Shown in pieces: positions 49,780 to 58,080 of a stretch of DNA of 64,000 nt. Location: contig NZ_CP107964.1 of the NCBI RefSeq assembly GCF_041434935.1, positions 1,550,001 through 1,614,000 on the forward strand, read 5' to 3'. Origin of the DNA: Kitasatospora sp. NBC_00374. GTDB taxonomy: Bacteria > Actinomycetota > Actinomycetes > Streptomycetales > Streptomycetaceae. Made by a program: the position numbers and the translations under genes. The notes below the pieces were generated by a model, which saw only the letters and a list, made by a program, of their open reading frames with translations, had not been told where the DNA came from and did not search any database. Every line of letters starts with the position of its first letter. Position 1 is the first letter of the stretch.

Positions 49780-50080
49780 TGCCGGACGACCTTCCCCGAA
49801 AGGGCTGTTGTGGGTGGACCGAGGCACGCCGGAGACCACGCGGGGGCGCGTGTCCGGACCTTCTCGGTGATGTGTCGGGCGCGGGGGCGAATGCGGGTCC
49901 CACGCGGGCGAGCCGGCGGCCGAACCGGATCTGCGCGTCGCGCCGGGTCCGGCCGTTCCCGGATGGCATCCGGGGGCTTCGCCGTCGATCCTGGCACGGG
50001 GTGCCGGTCCGGGACCAGGGAACTTTGGTCCACCCGCCCGGAGGCGGTCCCCGTCCGCGACCGCCTCGTTCGGCAGCCGC
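49780..50080 (-). promoter_or_regulatory. Promoter region of the main biosynthetic operon
   Basis: This 301-bp gap between the LuxR gene and the halogenase start has no ORF I support. It holds three inverted repeats in a row: CCCGGAT-GGC-ATCCGGG (49958-49974), GGCAC-GGG-GTGCC (49993-50005) and GGACCA-N8-TGGTCC (50012-50031). They lie 180-250 bp upstream of the halogenase start, and are candidate sites for the neighbouring LuxR-type regulator. Confidence 0.5.
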
Positions 50081-50428
50081 TCAGGCGGCCAGGCGGGCAG
50101 CGGGGTCCAGCCGGGCAGGGGCGTGCAGTCGGGTGGCGGCCTGCTCGGCGCCGCCCTCGGCCCGTGCGATGCGATGGGCGAGTGCGGCGAGCCCGATCTG
50201 GAGGCGGGACTCCAGGCCGAGCTTCTCCAGGATGCTGCCGACGTGCTTCTTGACCGTCCGCTCGCTGACCCGCAGCTGGCCGGAGATCTCACGGTTGGAG
50301 CGCCCGACGGCGAGCAGGTCGAAGACCTCGCACTCGCGGACGGAGAGTACGGCGATGCTCGCCAGCGCGTCCGCCAGCCGCGGGGCCGCGTCCCAGCCCG
50401 CCCGCCGGCAGATCGGTTCCCTTGCCAT
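50081..50428 (-). CDS. Small LuxR-type DNA-binding regulator
   Basis: A 115-aa protein that is almost only a LuxR helix-turn-helix: [40 protein letters not shown] and [12 protein letters not shown]. There is no receiver, PAS or autoinducer domain, so it should be controlled by its own level. AAGGAGG precedes the ATG. It is the gene next upstream of the halogenase operon on the same strand and is divergent from the secreted peptide gene, so it is the best candidate for cluster-situated activator. Confidence 0.88.
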   Translation of the reverse strand: MAREPICRRAGWDAAPRLADALASIAVLSVRECEVFDLLAVGRSNREISGQLRVSERTVKKHVGSILEKLGLESRLQIGLAALAHRIARAEGGAEQAATRLHAPARLDPAARLAA

Positions 50429-50629
50429 CAGCACGCTTCCTCCTTCTGGACATGTCATGGCTCGAACGCTAGAGCGACTTGTCAAGCCTGTCAATGCACT
50501 CATGACGATCTTGACTAGAGCTGGCAAGACTCCTAATCTCATCCTTGCCACCGGACGACCGGAGCCGACGCCGGGCCCCCACGCCCCCGAGGCGCTCGAC
50601 ACGCCCCCACGGACTGGAGGAACTCCCGC
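50429..50629. promoter_or_regulatory. Divergent promoter region with TTGNCAA-like boxes
   Basis: This region between the LuxR and peptide genes is richer in A/T than its surroundings. It has TTGTCAA (50479-50485), CTGTCAA (50488-50494), TCTTGAC (50509-50515), TGGCAAG (50522-50528) and CTTGCCA (50544-50550). The same box type recurs upstream of the XRE regulator (50853-50911), suggesting one factor binds both regions. Confidence 0.5.
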
Positions 50630-50797
50630 ATGAACCAGCACCACCGCCTGTTTACCGTCCTGTGCCTGTCCGCTCTCGCCCTGCTGACTGCCGGGACCGC
50701 GGACACGGACGTCACCGAACGACCGGCCACCACCGGGCAGAGTGCCGCTCTCACGGCGGCGTGGTCGCACTCCGACGCCGAGATCGACTGGCCGTGA
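50630..50797 (+). CDS. Predicted secreted peptide, 55 aa
   Basis: The frame begins [20 protein letters not shown] and ends [10 protein letters not shown]. Residues 1-22 form a clear signal peptide (basic start, hydrophobic core, small residues at the end); the mature part of about 30 residues is Thr/Ala/Asp-rich with two Trp. GGAGGAA stands 7 bases before the ATG. It lies between a divergent LuxR gene and a downstream XRE-TPR regulator on the same strand. A signalling peptide is the simplest reading of that position, but I know no homologue. Confidence 0.7.
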   Translation: MNQHHRLFTVLCLSALALLTAGTADTDVTERPATTGQSAALTAAWSHSDAEIDWP

Positions 50798-50852
50798 CAC
50801 CGGGCCGGCGAGCCCGGGAGGCATCCACCCCGGGGCTGCCGGATCCGCGCCA

Positions 50853-50912
50853 TTGCCAGGCTTGGCAACGAAAACTCAGGCAACTTGCCAATCGCACCGC
50901 AAGTTGGACAAC
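50853..50912. promoter_or_regulatory. Inverted repeats upstream of the XRE-TPR regulator
   Basis: TTGCCA-GGCT-TGGCAA (50853-50868) is followed by perfect 8-bp arms CAACTTGC (50881-50888) and GCAAGTTG (50899-50906) with a 10-base spacer, and AGTTGGACAACT (50901-50912). All contain TTGNCAA-like halves. They lie about 100-155 bp before the regulator GTG, a good place for autoregulation. Confidence 0.55.
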
Positions 50913-51009
50913 TGAGTCGCCGGATGACAAAGTGTTCTACGCGGGAGACGGCCGGGGGGATCTTCTAGGAGGTCCCGTTCCCGGAATCGGATCTACGCAG
51001 GAGGACGCG

Positions 51010-52248
51010 GTGTTGGAACAACCGCTTTTCGGGCAGCGACTTCGGCAACTCCGCCAGGAGCGCGGGCTGTCGCAATCGAAGCTGGTGGGCCAGGGCATGT
51101 CGGCCGGATATCTGTCGCGCCTCGAGTCCGGGGCCCGGCCGGCCACCGCCACGGTGGTGGAGTATCTGACCGTCCAGCTGGGAGTGCCGGCGTCCGCCTT
51201 CGACGCGGAACGCTCGACCTCCCTCGCGGAGGAGGTCGCCGTCGCCGTCTCGGCAGGCGGCGAGGAATCCACGGCGGAGGTGCTCGGCGCCGTGGCGCGA
51301 AACGGCGAACAGGGCTCCACCGCGCTGCGCTGGCTGTCCCTGTGGCTGCTCGCCCCCTCGACCTCCCAGAAGGCGGCCTCCCGGCCGTCCGGGAGCAGCG
51401 AAGCCGAGTCGATCGCCCGCCAGCTCGTGGACCTCTCCGACCACCTGGGCGTTCCCGTACTGCGGCTCAGATCGCTTCTGGTGTTGGCGCGTTGGCACCG
51501 CTCGTCCGGCGACATGGGCACCGCCCACCAGCTCGCCGCCGAGGCCCACCGGATCGCCGACGCCGACGCCGACGGCGTGACCGACGCCGACCGGGTACGC
51601 GCCCTCCTCGTCCTCATCTCCGCCGAGGCCGAGATCGGCCGGTTCCAGGACGCCCTGGCCCACGTGGCCGAGGCGGAGCGGCTCCTGCCGGACGTCCCGG
51701 TCGCCCTCGGCGTCGAGACCCTGTGGACAGCCGCCGGCGTGTTGGTCCGGCACGGTGACATCACCGCCGCGGCCGACCGGCTCCAGCAGGCGCTGGAGCG
51801 CCAGGACAGCCGGGAGGACATCACGACGTGGCTCCGGCTCCGGCTCGCCGCGGCCTCGCTCTTCCTGCAGATGAACCCCCGCCGCCCGGACGAGGCGGCA
51901 CCCCTGCTCGACCAGGTCGCGCCGGTCCTCGACCTCGTCGCCTCCGCGCGACAGCAGTTGGAGTTCCGGGCGCTCAAGGCCCACCTCCTGTTCACCCAGG
52001 GCCGGATCGCGGAGGCCGGCGAGGTCTGTACCGACATCGGCGAGGCACGCGCCGACCTCGGGATCCGCGACCGCCTCCGCCTGGAGGTGCTGGCCAACCA
52101 GATCAAGATCCTCCAGGGCCTCGAACAGGTCGGCATCTCGGCCATCGAGGCCCTCGCCCGCCAGGCCCAGGAGGCGGCCAACGTCGACCTCGCGGCCGAG
52201 ATCTGGCGCAACCTCGCCGAGACGCTCGCCGCCTCGCGCGTGCGCTGA
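51010..52248 (+). CDS. XRE-family regulator with TPR-like helical domain
   Basis: A 412-aa regulator. Residues 1-65 are an XRE helix-turn-helix (FGQRLRQLRQERGLSQSKL, then MSAGYLSRLESGARPATATV). Residues 130-400 are helical repeats of TPR type (TAHQLAAEAHRIADADADG, AEIGRFQDALAHVAEAERLL, LVRHGDITAAADRLQQALER, TQGRIAEAGEVCTDIGEARA). This XRE-plus-TPR layout is that of RRNPP-type peptide sensors in Firmicutes and many streptomycete regulators. The GTG at 51010 has GGAGG at ideal spacing. It follows the secreted peptide gene by 212 bp, so it may be its receptor or a co-regulator of the cluster. Confidence 0.88.
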   Translation: MLEQPLFGQRLRQLRQERGLSQSKLVGQGMSAGYLSRLESGARPATATVVEYLTVQLGVPASAFDAERSTSLAEEVAVAVSAGGEESTAEVLGAVARNGEQGSTALRWLSLWLLAPSTSQKAASRPSGSSEAESIARQLVDLSDHLGVPVLRLRSLLVLARWHRSSGDMGTAHQLAAEAHRIADADADGVTDADRVRALLVLISAEAEIGRFQDALAHVAEAERLLPDVPVALGVETLWTAAGVLVRHGDITAAADRLQQALERQDSREDITTWLRLRLAAASLFLQMNPRRPDEAAPLLDQVAPVLDLVASARQQLEFRALKAHLLFTQGRIAEAGEVCTDIGEARADLGIRDRLRLEVLANQIKILQGLEQVGISAIEALARQAQEAANVDLAAEIWRNLAETLAASRVR

Positions 52249-52293
52249 CCGATCGTCACAAGTTCGACAACCACCGGAAAGGAGGGCCATGAC

Positions 52294-52767
52294 ATGACAG
52301 AATCACCGGCCATGAACAGTGATCAGCTGGTGATCCGCCGAGCCGTCCAGGCCGACGCGGAAGCGGTGGCGGAGGTCTGGATCCGGTCGTTCGACGCGGC
52401 GCTTCCGACGGTGCGCCGGCCGCGGGGCAACGACCGGATCCGGCTCTGGTTCGCGGAGAAGATCGTGCCCCACCGGGAAACCTGGGTCGCCGATGCGGAC
52501 GGTGTCGTGGTCGGCATGATGGTGTTGCACGACGGGGACCTCGACCAGCTCTACGTCGCGCCGGACTGGCGCGGACGCGGGATCGGCGACCGCATGGTCG
52601 CACTCGCCAAGGAGAACTCCCCGGAGGGCCTTGAGCTGTGGACGTTCCAGGTCAACGCCCCGGCCCAGCGCTTCTACGAGCGCCACGGCTTCGTCGAGAG
52701 CTTCCGCACCGACGGCAGCGAGAACGAGGAGCGCGAGCCCGACATCCGGTACGCCTGGAAGCCGTGA
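52294..52767 (+). CDS. GNAT-family N-acetyltransferase
   Basis: A 157-aa acetyltransferase: IRRAVQADAEAVAEVWIRSF, GMMVLHDGDLDQLYVAPDWR and GRGIGDRMVALAKE (acetyl-CoA loop), then NAPAQRFYERHGFVE. The C-terminal RFYERHGF is a hallmark of the family. The ATG at 52294 follows GGAGGG. It begins 46 bp after the XRE gene, so it may share its transcript; whether it belongs to the cluster is unclear. Confidence 0.88.
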   Translation: MTESPAMNSDQLVIRRAVQADAEAVAEVWIRSFDAALPTVRRPRGNDRIRLWFAEKIVPHRETWVADADGVVVGMMVLHDGDLDQLYVAPDWRGRGIGDRMVALAKENSPEGLELWTFQVNAPAQRFYERHGFVESFRTDGSENEEREPDIRYAWKP

Positions 52768-52871
52768 CGGCCGACGCCCCCGGACCACCTCCCCACCACC
52801 CGCACGGCCCCACCCCGTCACGGCGACCCGCCGAAGTCCGCGTGAAACCTCGGTCCGCGGGGGCGACGAGC

Positions 52872-53084
52872 ATGAGCACCGAACACGTGGAGACGGAGCG
52901 CAAGTACCGACGGATGATGGCCCGGCGGCTGGCAGTGTTCGTACGCGGCCGCGTGCTGGTGCCCGTCGCCCACCTGCACACCCACCGGCGCCGCAAGCTG
53001 CTCGTCGACGCGGCCGGGGCCACGCTCGCCGAGATCACCGAGGACCGGGCCACCGCGCGCACGATCCGTCCGGCAGAGTCGGCG
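52872..53084 (+). pseudogene. CYTH-domain protein remnant
   Basis: MSTEHVETERKYR is the start of a CYTH (triphosphate tunnel) protein with its E-x-E-R-K-like motif. After about 15 unrelated residues comes VRGRVLVPVAHLHTHRRRKL, then LAEITEDRATARTI, which belongs to the middle of the domain. About 70-80 residues between the two are missing and the second half of the tunnel is gone, so it cannot be active. It marks the left side of a rearranged zone. Confidence 0.6.
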
Positions 53085-53252
53085 GACCGTCGGACGCCCG
53101 GTCTGCCGCGCCCAGCGCCCCTGGCGTCAGCACCCGCGCCCGCGCCGGCAACTGCCCGCCCATCAGCAGGCACGAACAGAAGAACCACCGACACCATGGC
53201 CGATGTGGCCCGGCGACCACAATGCGACCACCAGCTGACGCGGCAACAGAAA

Positions 53253-53284
53253 GAGCCGGTACCTGGCTTCCCAAGTACCGGCTC
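53253..53284 (-). terminator. Rho-independent terminator of the tRNA-Pro remnant
   Basis: Perfect 10-bp stem (53253-53262 with 53275-53284) and 12-base loop; on the minus strand it is followed by TTTCTGTT. It lies 17 bp beyond the 3' end of the tRNA fragment, the normal place for a tRNA terminator. Confidence 0.75.
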
Positions 53285-53301
53285 TCACAATTGACTTCAC
53301 G

Positions 53302-53343
53302 GTCGGGACGGCAGGGTTTGATCCTGCGACCCCTTGACCCCCA
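53302..53343 (-). pseudogene. 3' part of a tRNA-Pro(GGG)-like gene
   Basis: Read on the minus strand, the sequence runs from the anticodon loop CTGGGGG and its stem TCAAG, through a variable region and T arm (GCAGG-ATCAAAC-CCTGC), to the acceptor strand CGTCCCG and ACC. This matches the tRNA-Pro(GGG) of streptomycetes from the anticodon loop on, apart from two T-loop changes. The 5' half is missing: upstream DNA codes for an unrelated lipase fragment. tRNA 3' ends are common attachment sites for integrative elements, so this looks like an old att site. Confidence 0.7.
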
Positions 53344-53860
53344 GCCGCCGTCACCTTCTCCCCGGTGGCGTTCGGGTGGAACGGGACGGCCGGGGAGCCG
53401 GGGAGGGCGCCCTCGATCCAGCGGTCGTCCGAGCAGATGTCGTGGCCTGCGGTCGGGGTCGCGGTGTCGACGTAGGTCGCACCGTTGGCGGTGGCGGTGG
53501 ACCTGCGCATGGCGTTGAGCCTGCCGAGCGTGTCGTGCAGGTACTCCACGTCGCCGGGGGTCACCGGCTGGCGCTGGATGCACGTCGTGAGGTCGATGCC
53601 GTCGGCCCAGTCGGCGGGCACCTTGAGCGCGGTGTAGGAGTGCACGGTGCCGTCGCCTTCGAGGTGGGTGAGGAAGCCCTTCTCCTCGGCAAGCGCGAAC
53701 ATCATGCCGCGGCCGACGAGTTCGGCGGTGGCGGTGTGGCGGGCGGTCGGTGAGGCGTCGAGGTCGAAGACGGCGGCCTCGATCCCGTGGAGGTGCAGGA
53801 CCCGGGCGAGAGTGAGGCCGCCGAGGCCGGCGCCGACGACCGCGATCGGGTGGTGGGTGG

Positions 53861-54582
53861 TCATGCGCTCTCCTCGGGGTCGGCGGGTCCTGGCGGGTGT
53901 CGGAGGCGGGTGCGGCCAGCGCGCCGCTGATCAGTACCTCGAAGCCCCAGGCGAGGCGGGCGCGCCCGGTCCCGGACAGCAGCCGGGTGCCGAGGGCCGC
54001 GATGTGCGGGTGGCGGGGGCCGGTGGCGCCCTGCAGCGCGGCGGTGAGCGCGTCCCACTCGCCCGCGCTGTCGGGGGCCTGACGGCGGGCGGCCTGCTCG
54101 GCCGCGGTGGCGGTCGCGTAGGGCAGCCGCAGGTCGAGGGCCCAGGCCGCCCGCCCGGGCGGGACGCCGCCCTCGTCCAGGAGGGCGAGCACCGTCTCCA
54201 CCAGGTCGAGGTAGTGCTCCCCCGACGGCCTGGCCACCATCGCCGCGCGGGCCAGCGCGGGGTGTTCGAACAGCACCTCGACGTACGAGGTGAGGGCGCG
54301 CACGAGCCGGTCGCGCCAGCCGTCGGCCCCGGCGGGGGCGAGGTCGACCGTGCCGAGCAGGTCGTCGAGGACGGCCGCGTGCAGCTCGGCGGTGTTGCGG
54401 ACGTAGACGTAGAGCGAGGCCGGGCCGGTGTCGAGCTCCTGCGCCAGGCGGCGCATGGTGACGCGGTCCAGCCCTTCGGCGCGCATCAGCCCGACCGCGG
54501 TGGTGATGATCACCGCCCGGCCGAGGGGCGGCTTCGCGGGACGCTCCCGGCGGCTGCGGGGTTCGGGTGTCGGCGTGGTCAC
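53861..54582 (-). CDS. TetR-family regulator, possible frameshift near its end
   Basis: The N-terminus has a TetR helix-turn-helix: RAVIITTAVGLMRAEGLDRV, TMRRLAQELDTGPASLYVYV, with the C-terminal tetracycline-repressor-like domain to about residue 220 (ARLAWGFEVLISGALAA). In the HTH frame no stop follows and translation would run on into the next gene. In the next frame the DNA reads RTRLRHPPGPADPEESA and ends in a TGA that overlaps the monooxygenase ATG. A one-base indel near 53920 would explain this. The GTG start at 54582 abuts a 28-bp operator. Confidence 0.75.
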
Positions 54583-54583
54583 G

Positions 54584-54611
54584 GTTCGTAACGAACATGT
54601 TCGTTACGAAC
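54584..54611. promoter_or_regulatory. TetR operator: 28-bp perfect palindrome
   Basis: A perfect palindrome centred on ACATGT, with arms GTTCGTAACGAACA / TGTTCGTTACGAAC, directly upstream of the TetR start codon. A further half-site (GTTCGT) follows at 54614-54619. Position and symmetry fit TetR autoregulation. Confidence 0.8.
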
Positions 54612-54818
54612 AAGTTCGTCACACCCCTTGGCCGAGCGGGCCCGGCGGGCCGGGTAGGTTTAGTGGTGGCAGCTGCGTCTGCCCGTTCCGAGCCCGGCCC
54701 GCCGCACCTGTGGGGGCGAGCGGCGCGGACAAGGGTCCGTCGACTCACGCGAACACCGCAGACCGGTCTCCTCGTCCTCCTGCCGGGTTGCGTGGCCAAG
54801 CACCGGAGGAAGAAGCAC

Positions 54819-55274
54819 ATGACGACCAACCGTGTCCGCAAGGACGTGATCCGCGAGCGGATGGCGGCGACGGGCGAGTCCTACAACGTCGCCGCCCGCA
54901 GCCTGCAGCAGGCCACCCCTAAGGCCGAGGTGGCCGCGGCCCTGGCCGTCCAGCGCTGGCTGCCGGCCGACAGCCTCGACCTGCCGTGCCCCTGCGGCGG
55001 GACGTGCGAGCCCGGGGAGACCTGCGCACGCTGCCACGCGCTCCACCGCCACGTGGCCCGCAACCCGGGCAGCACGGACGAGGTCGAGGTGTGGGAGGAC
55101 CGCTACGACTGCCTCGGCTGCTCGGCCTCGTACCGGCTGACGATCGTCCTCCCGGGCCGCCCGTGGGGAGCGGTCGAGTCGGTGCCGCAGGCCCGCGGCG
55201 GCGAACCGGCCACCCGGGTCCGGGTGTTCCCCGGGGTGGTGCATCCCGGGCTCGCGGGCCCGGCCTCCGGCTGA
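54819..55274 (+). CDS. Hypothetical Cys-rich protein, 151 aa
   Basis: Not recognised by name. The N-terminus (VRKDVIRERMAATGESYNVA) looks like a short helical domain seen in actinobacterial hypotheticals. Residues 55-75 carry PCPCGGTCEPGETCARCHAL, and a second CxxC (DCLGCSAS) lies near 108, a likely zinc site. GGAGGA precedes the ATG. Its promoter would be the region divergent from TetR, so it may be part of the TetR regulon. Confidence 0.7.
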   Translation: MTTNRVRKDVIRERMAATGESYNVAARSLQQATPKAEVAAALAVQRWLPADSLDLPCPCGGTCEPGETCARCHALHRHVARNPGSTDEVEVWEDRYDCLGCSASYRLTIVLPGRPWGAVESVPQARGGEPATRVRVFPGVVHPGLAGPASG

Positions 55275-55419
55275 GCCGAACGCCGTTCCCTTCCCCGGTG
55301 GGGCCGGGCCGCCGGAAACCCTTCGGTCCGGACCGTCATCCGTCCAGCGCCGCCGACGCATACCGTCCTTGCGACGGCCGCACCCGGCCGGACGGACAGC
55401 TGCACCGAGGAGACCCCGC

Positions 55420-55851
55420 ATGGCCCTGCTCAAGTCGACCACCGTGGACCAGGTGGCCGAGGCGGTCCGGCGGGCCGACCCGACCGACCGCCTGGTCGTC
55501 ACCCTCGCCGCCCTCCCCGGCGGCAGCCCCTGGACGCACGCGCTGATCTGCGGGCAGTTCGACATCGAGCGTTATTTCCTCACCCTCACCGAGCGGGCCG
55601 TGATGGTGCACGACATCAAGTTCCTGCGCCACCGGCCGGGCCGGCTGCTGCACCGCATCCCGCGGGCCGAGGCTGCTCGCGGTTTCACCGACCTGCACCG
55701 GCGGATGCTGTGGAGCTACTTCCGCTTCCACCTTCCCGGCGAGGCGCAGGCGACCAGGCTGAACGTCCGCCGGGCGTGGCGCCCGGAACTGGACCGGCTC
55801 GCCGCCGCTCTCACCGCCGAGCAGCCCGCCGCCCCGGCCCCCGTCCGCTGA
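55420..55851 (+). CDS. Hypothetical protein, 143 aa
   Basis: Not recognised. GAGGAG lies 8 bases before the ATG. Features: LKSTTVDQVAEAVRRADPTD, a central beta-rich part with FDIERYFLTLTERAVMVHDI, and a basic C-terminus. It has no signal peptide or membrane helix. The composition is that of a soluble protein; function cannot be inferred. Converges on the XRE gene with a 9-bp gap. Confidence 0.65.
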   Translation: MALLKSTTVDQVAEAVRRADPTDRLVVTLAALPGGSPWTHALICGQFDIERYFLTLTERAVMVHDIKFLRHRPGRLLHRIPRAEAARGFTDLHRRMLWSYFRFHLPGEAQATRLNVRRAWRPELDRLAAALTAEQPAAPAPVR

Positions 55852-55860
55852 GCGGGCCGA

Positions 55861-56730
55861 CTAGAGCTCCCCCGCCGCGGCCCGCTCGGCGACCGTGCCG
55901 CCGGTCCAACTGGCCAGCAGCCGCAGCGATTCGGCCGACTGGGAGCCGGGCTCGGCGTGGTAGGTGAGCAGCACCTGGTCGGCGTCGCCGGTGGGGCTCA
56001 GCGTCTCGTACTGGAGGGTGAGCCGGCCGACGACCGGATGGTGCAGCTCCTTCACGCCGTGGCCCTTCTCCCGGACGTCGTGGTCGGCCCAGAGGCGGCG
56101 GAAGTCCCCGCTCTTGACCGAGAGTTCGCCGATCAGGGAGGCGAGTCGGGGGTCGTCGGGGTAGCGGCCGGCGTCCATCCGCAGGATCGCGACGACGTCC
56201 GAGGCCTTGCCCTCCCAGTCGTCGTACAGCTCGCGGGCGGTCGGGTCGAGGAAGACCTGCCAGGCCATGTTGCGCTGGTCCGGCGGCATGGCCGGGAAGT
56301 CCCCCAGCAGCGCGCAGGCCAGCGCGTTCCAGGCGATGATGTCCAGCCGGCGGCCGAGCACGTAGGCCGGGACGTCGGTCATCGCGTCGATCAGCTGCTG
56401 CAGGGCGGGCCGTACCCGTTGCGGCCGGGTGCTGGGGCGGGTGCGGCGGCGGGTCGGCTCGGTGAGACGGTTGAGGTGGTCGCGTTCGACCTGGTTGAGG
56501 CGCAGCGCGTTCGCGATGGCGTCCAGGACGGCGGCGGACACGTTCTCGCCGTGGCCCTGTTCCAGCCGGGTGTAGTAGGCGGTGCTCACGCCCGCGATCT
56601 GCGCGAGCTCCTCACGGCGCAGCCCGGGCACCCGGCGCCGGCCGCCGTACGGCGTCAGCCCCACGTCCTCCGGCTGCAGCCGGGCCCGGCGCGAGCGCAG
56701 GAACTCGATCAATTCGGTGCGCTTGTCCAT
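55861..56730 (-). CDS. XRE-family regulator with MmyB-like ligand domain
   Basis: A 289-aa protein. Residues 1-85 are an XRE helix-turn-helix with the subgroup signature [34 protein letters not shown] and [19 protein letters not shown]. Residues 105-280 are the MmyB-like PAS-related domain ([20 protein letters not shown], then [20 protein letters not shown]). Such regulators often repress a divergent oxidoreductase. Here the divergent gene is an alcohol dehydrogenase 100 bp away, so that is the probable target. Confidence 0.9.
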   Translation of the reverse strand: MDKRTELIEFLRSRRARLQPEDVGLTPYGGRRRVPGLRREELAQIAGVSTAYYTRLEQGHGENVSAAVLDAIANALRLNQVERDHLNRLTEPTRRRTRPSTRPQRVRPALQQLIDAMTDVPAYVLGRRLDIIAWNALACALLGDFPAMPPDQRNMAWQVFLDPTARELYDDWEGKASDVVAILRMDAGRYPDDPRLASLIGELSVKSGDFRRLWADHDVREKGHGVKELHHPVVGRLTLQYETLSPTGDADQVLLTYHAEPGSQSAESLRLLASWTGGTVAERAAAGEL

Positions 56731-56830
56731 ACCGGAAAGTATGAGGGTGACACTCCCGGTGGTACGCACGCCGTTCGTACGTCGGCCGAGGGTCTGGTTG
56801 CGGGCCGACGGCCGCAGCAGGCTGGACGGC

Positions 56831-57880
56831 ATGACGCACACCACTGTCTCCGCCTATGCAGCCGCCTCGCCGAAGGCTCCGCTGGAGAAGACCACCGTTC
56901 CCCGGCGGGAACTCGGTGAGCACGACATCCTGATCGACATCAAGTACTCGGGGATCTGCCACTCCGACATCCACCAGGTCAACGCCGAGTGGGGCGAGGG
57001 CACCTTCCCGATGGTTCCCGGCCACGAGATCGCCGGCGTGGTCGCCGCGGCCGGCCCGGCCGTGAGCCGGTACGCGGTCGGCGACCGGGTCGGGGTCGGG
57101 TGCTTCGTCGACTCCTGCCGTGAGTGCGACAACTGCCGCGCCGGTCTGCAGCAGTACTGCACCGACGGCGGGATGGTCGGCACCTACAACAGCGTCGGCC
57201 GCGACGGCGAGCCGACCTACGGCGGCTACTCCACCCACATCGTGGTGGACGAGAACTACGTCCTGCGGATCCCCGAGCAGATCCCGCTGGACGCCGCCGC
57301 GCCGCTGCTGTGCGCCGGCATCACCCTCTACTCCCCGCTCACCCACTGGGGCGCCGGGCCCGGTAAGAAGGTCGCCGTGGTCGGCCTCGGCGGCCTCGGC
57401 CACCTCGGGGTGAAGATCGCCCACGCCAAGGGCGCCGAGGTCACCGTGCTCAGCCAGTCGCTGCGCAAGCGGGAGGACGGCCTGCGGCTGGGCGCCGACG
57501 ACTACCGCGCCACCTCCGACCCGGCCACCTTCGAGGAGCTGGCCGGCACCTTCGACCTGATCGTCAACACGGTCTCCGCCGACCTCGACCTGAACGCCTA
57601 CCTCGGACTGCTCAGGTCCGACGGCACCCTCGTCCAGCTCGGCGCCCCGGAGAACCCCGCGCCGATCGCCCCGTTCGCGCTGATCACGGCCCGCAGGTCG
57701 CTGGCCGGATCGATGATCGGCGGCATCCCGGAGACCCAGGAGATGCTCGACTTCTGCGCCGAGCACGGCATCACCGCCGAGATCGAGGTGATCCGCGCCG
57801 ACCAGGTCAACGAGGCGTACGCCCGCGTCCTGGCCAGCGACGTGCGGTACCGCTTCGTGATCGACACCGCCACCATCTGA
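56831..57880 (+). CDS. Zinc-dependent alcohol dehydrogenase (CAD/YahK type)
   Basis: A 349-aa MDR dehydrogenase. Catalytic zinc ligands: Cys in [11 protein letters not shown] and His-Glu in PGHEIAGVV; structural zinc cysteines in [17 protein letters not shown]; nucleotide-binding loop [33 protein letters not shown] marks the cinnamyl-alcohol-dehydrogenase subgroup, usually NADP(H)-dependent aldehyde reductases. It is divergent from the XRE/MmyB gene and ends at a hairpin. Confidence 0.92.
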   Translation: MTHTTVSAYAAASPKAPLEKTTVPRRELGEHDILIDIKYSGICHSDIHQVNAEWGEGTFPMVPGHEIAGVVAAAGPAVSRYAVGDRVGVGCFVDSCRECDNCRAGLQQYCTDGGMVGTYNSVGRDGEPTYGGYSTHIVVDENYVLRIPEQIPLDAAAPLLCAGITLYSPLTHWGAGPGKKVAVVGLGGLGHLGVKIAHAKGAEVTVLSQSLRKREDGLRLGADDYRATSDPATFEELAGTFDLIVNTVSADLDLNAYLGLLRSDGTLVQLGAPENPAPIAPFALITARRSLAGSMIGGIPETQEMLDFCAEHGITAEIEVIRADQVNEAYARVLASDVRYRFVIDTATI

Positions 57881-57895
57881 CGCCTCCGCGCCGTA

Positions 57896-57930
57896 CCGGG
57901 GCCCCGTGACCGCAAGGTCCGGGGCCCCGG
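57896..57930 (+). terminator. Terminator after the alcohol dehydrogenase
   Basis: Perfect 11-bp arms (57896-57906 and 57920-57930), each also self-complementary around GGGGCCCC, with a 13-base loop; 15 bp after the stop codon. Confidence 0.7.
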
Positions 57931-58080
57931 GCCGTGCGGGGCGGGCCGCGGGCAGCCGACCCCGGCCCGGCGGCCGGTCGTCACGCTCGGTGGTCGCCGG
58001 GTGCGGCGACTCCGGTCGCAGTGGGAAGCGGCGCAAAAGATAATGGGGGGCACTGAGCCAGGTGGTGGGAAGGTTCGACG

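Larger units (their letters stand above)
53163..53864 (-). pseudogene. Chimeric remnant: flavin monooxygenase start fused to SGNH-lipase end
   Basis: Residues 1-87 are TetX-like FAD monooxygenase pieces: IAVVGAGLGGLTLARVLHLH (FAD-binding), then, after a jump, VGRGMMFALAEEKGFLTHLE. From about residue 100 the frame reads DVEYLHDTLGRLNAMRRSTA, NGATYVDTATPTAGHDIC and WIEGALPGSPAVPFHPNATG, the C-terminal half of a secreted SGNH/GDSL lipase with its Asp/His region. It then runs through the tRNA fragment (GVAGSNPAVPT) and stops at 53163. The ATG overlaps the TetR stop (ATGA), so the monooxygenase was once the TetR partner. No part can be a whole enzyme. Confidence 0.75.

Noticed and set aside
53302..53380. 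A complete tRNA-Pro gene
   Set aside because: Only the part from the anticodon loop to the 3' end is recognisable; the D arm and 5' acceptor strand are missing.
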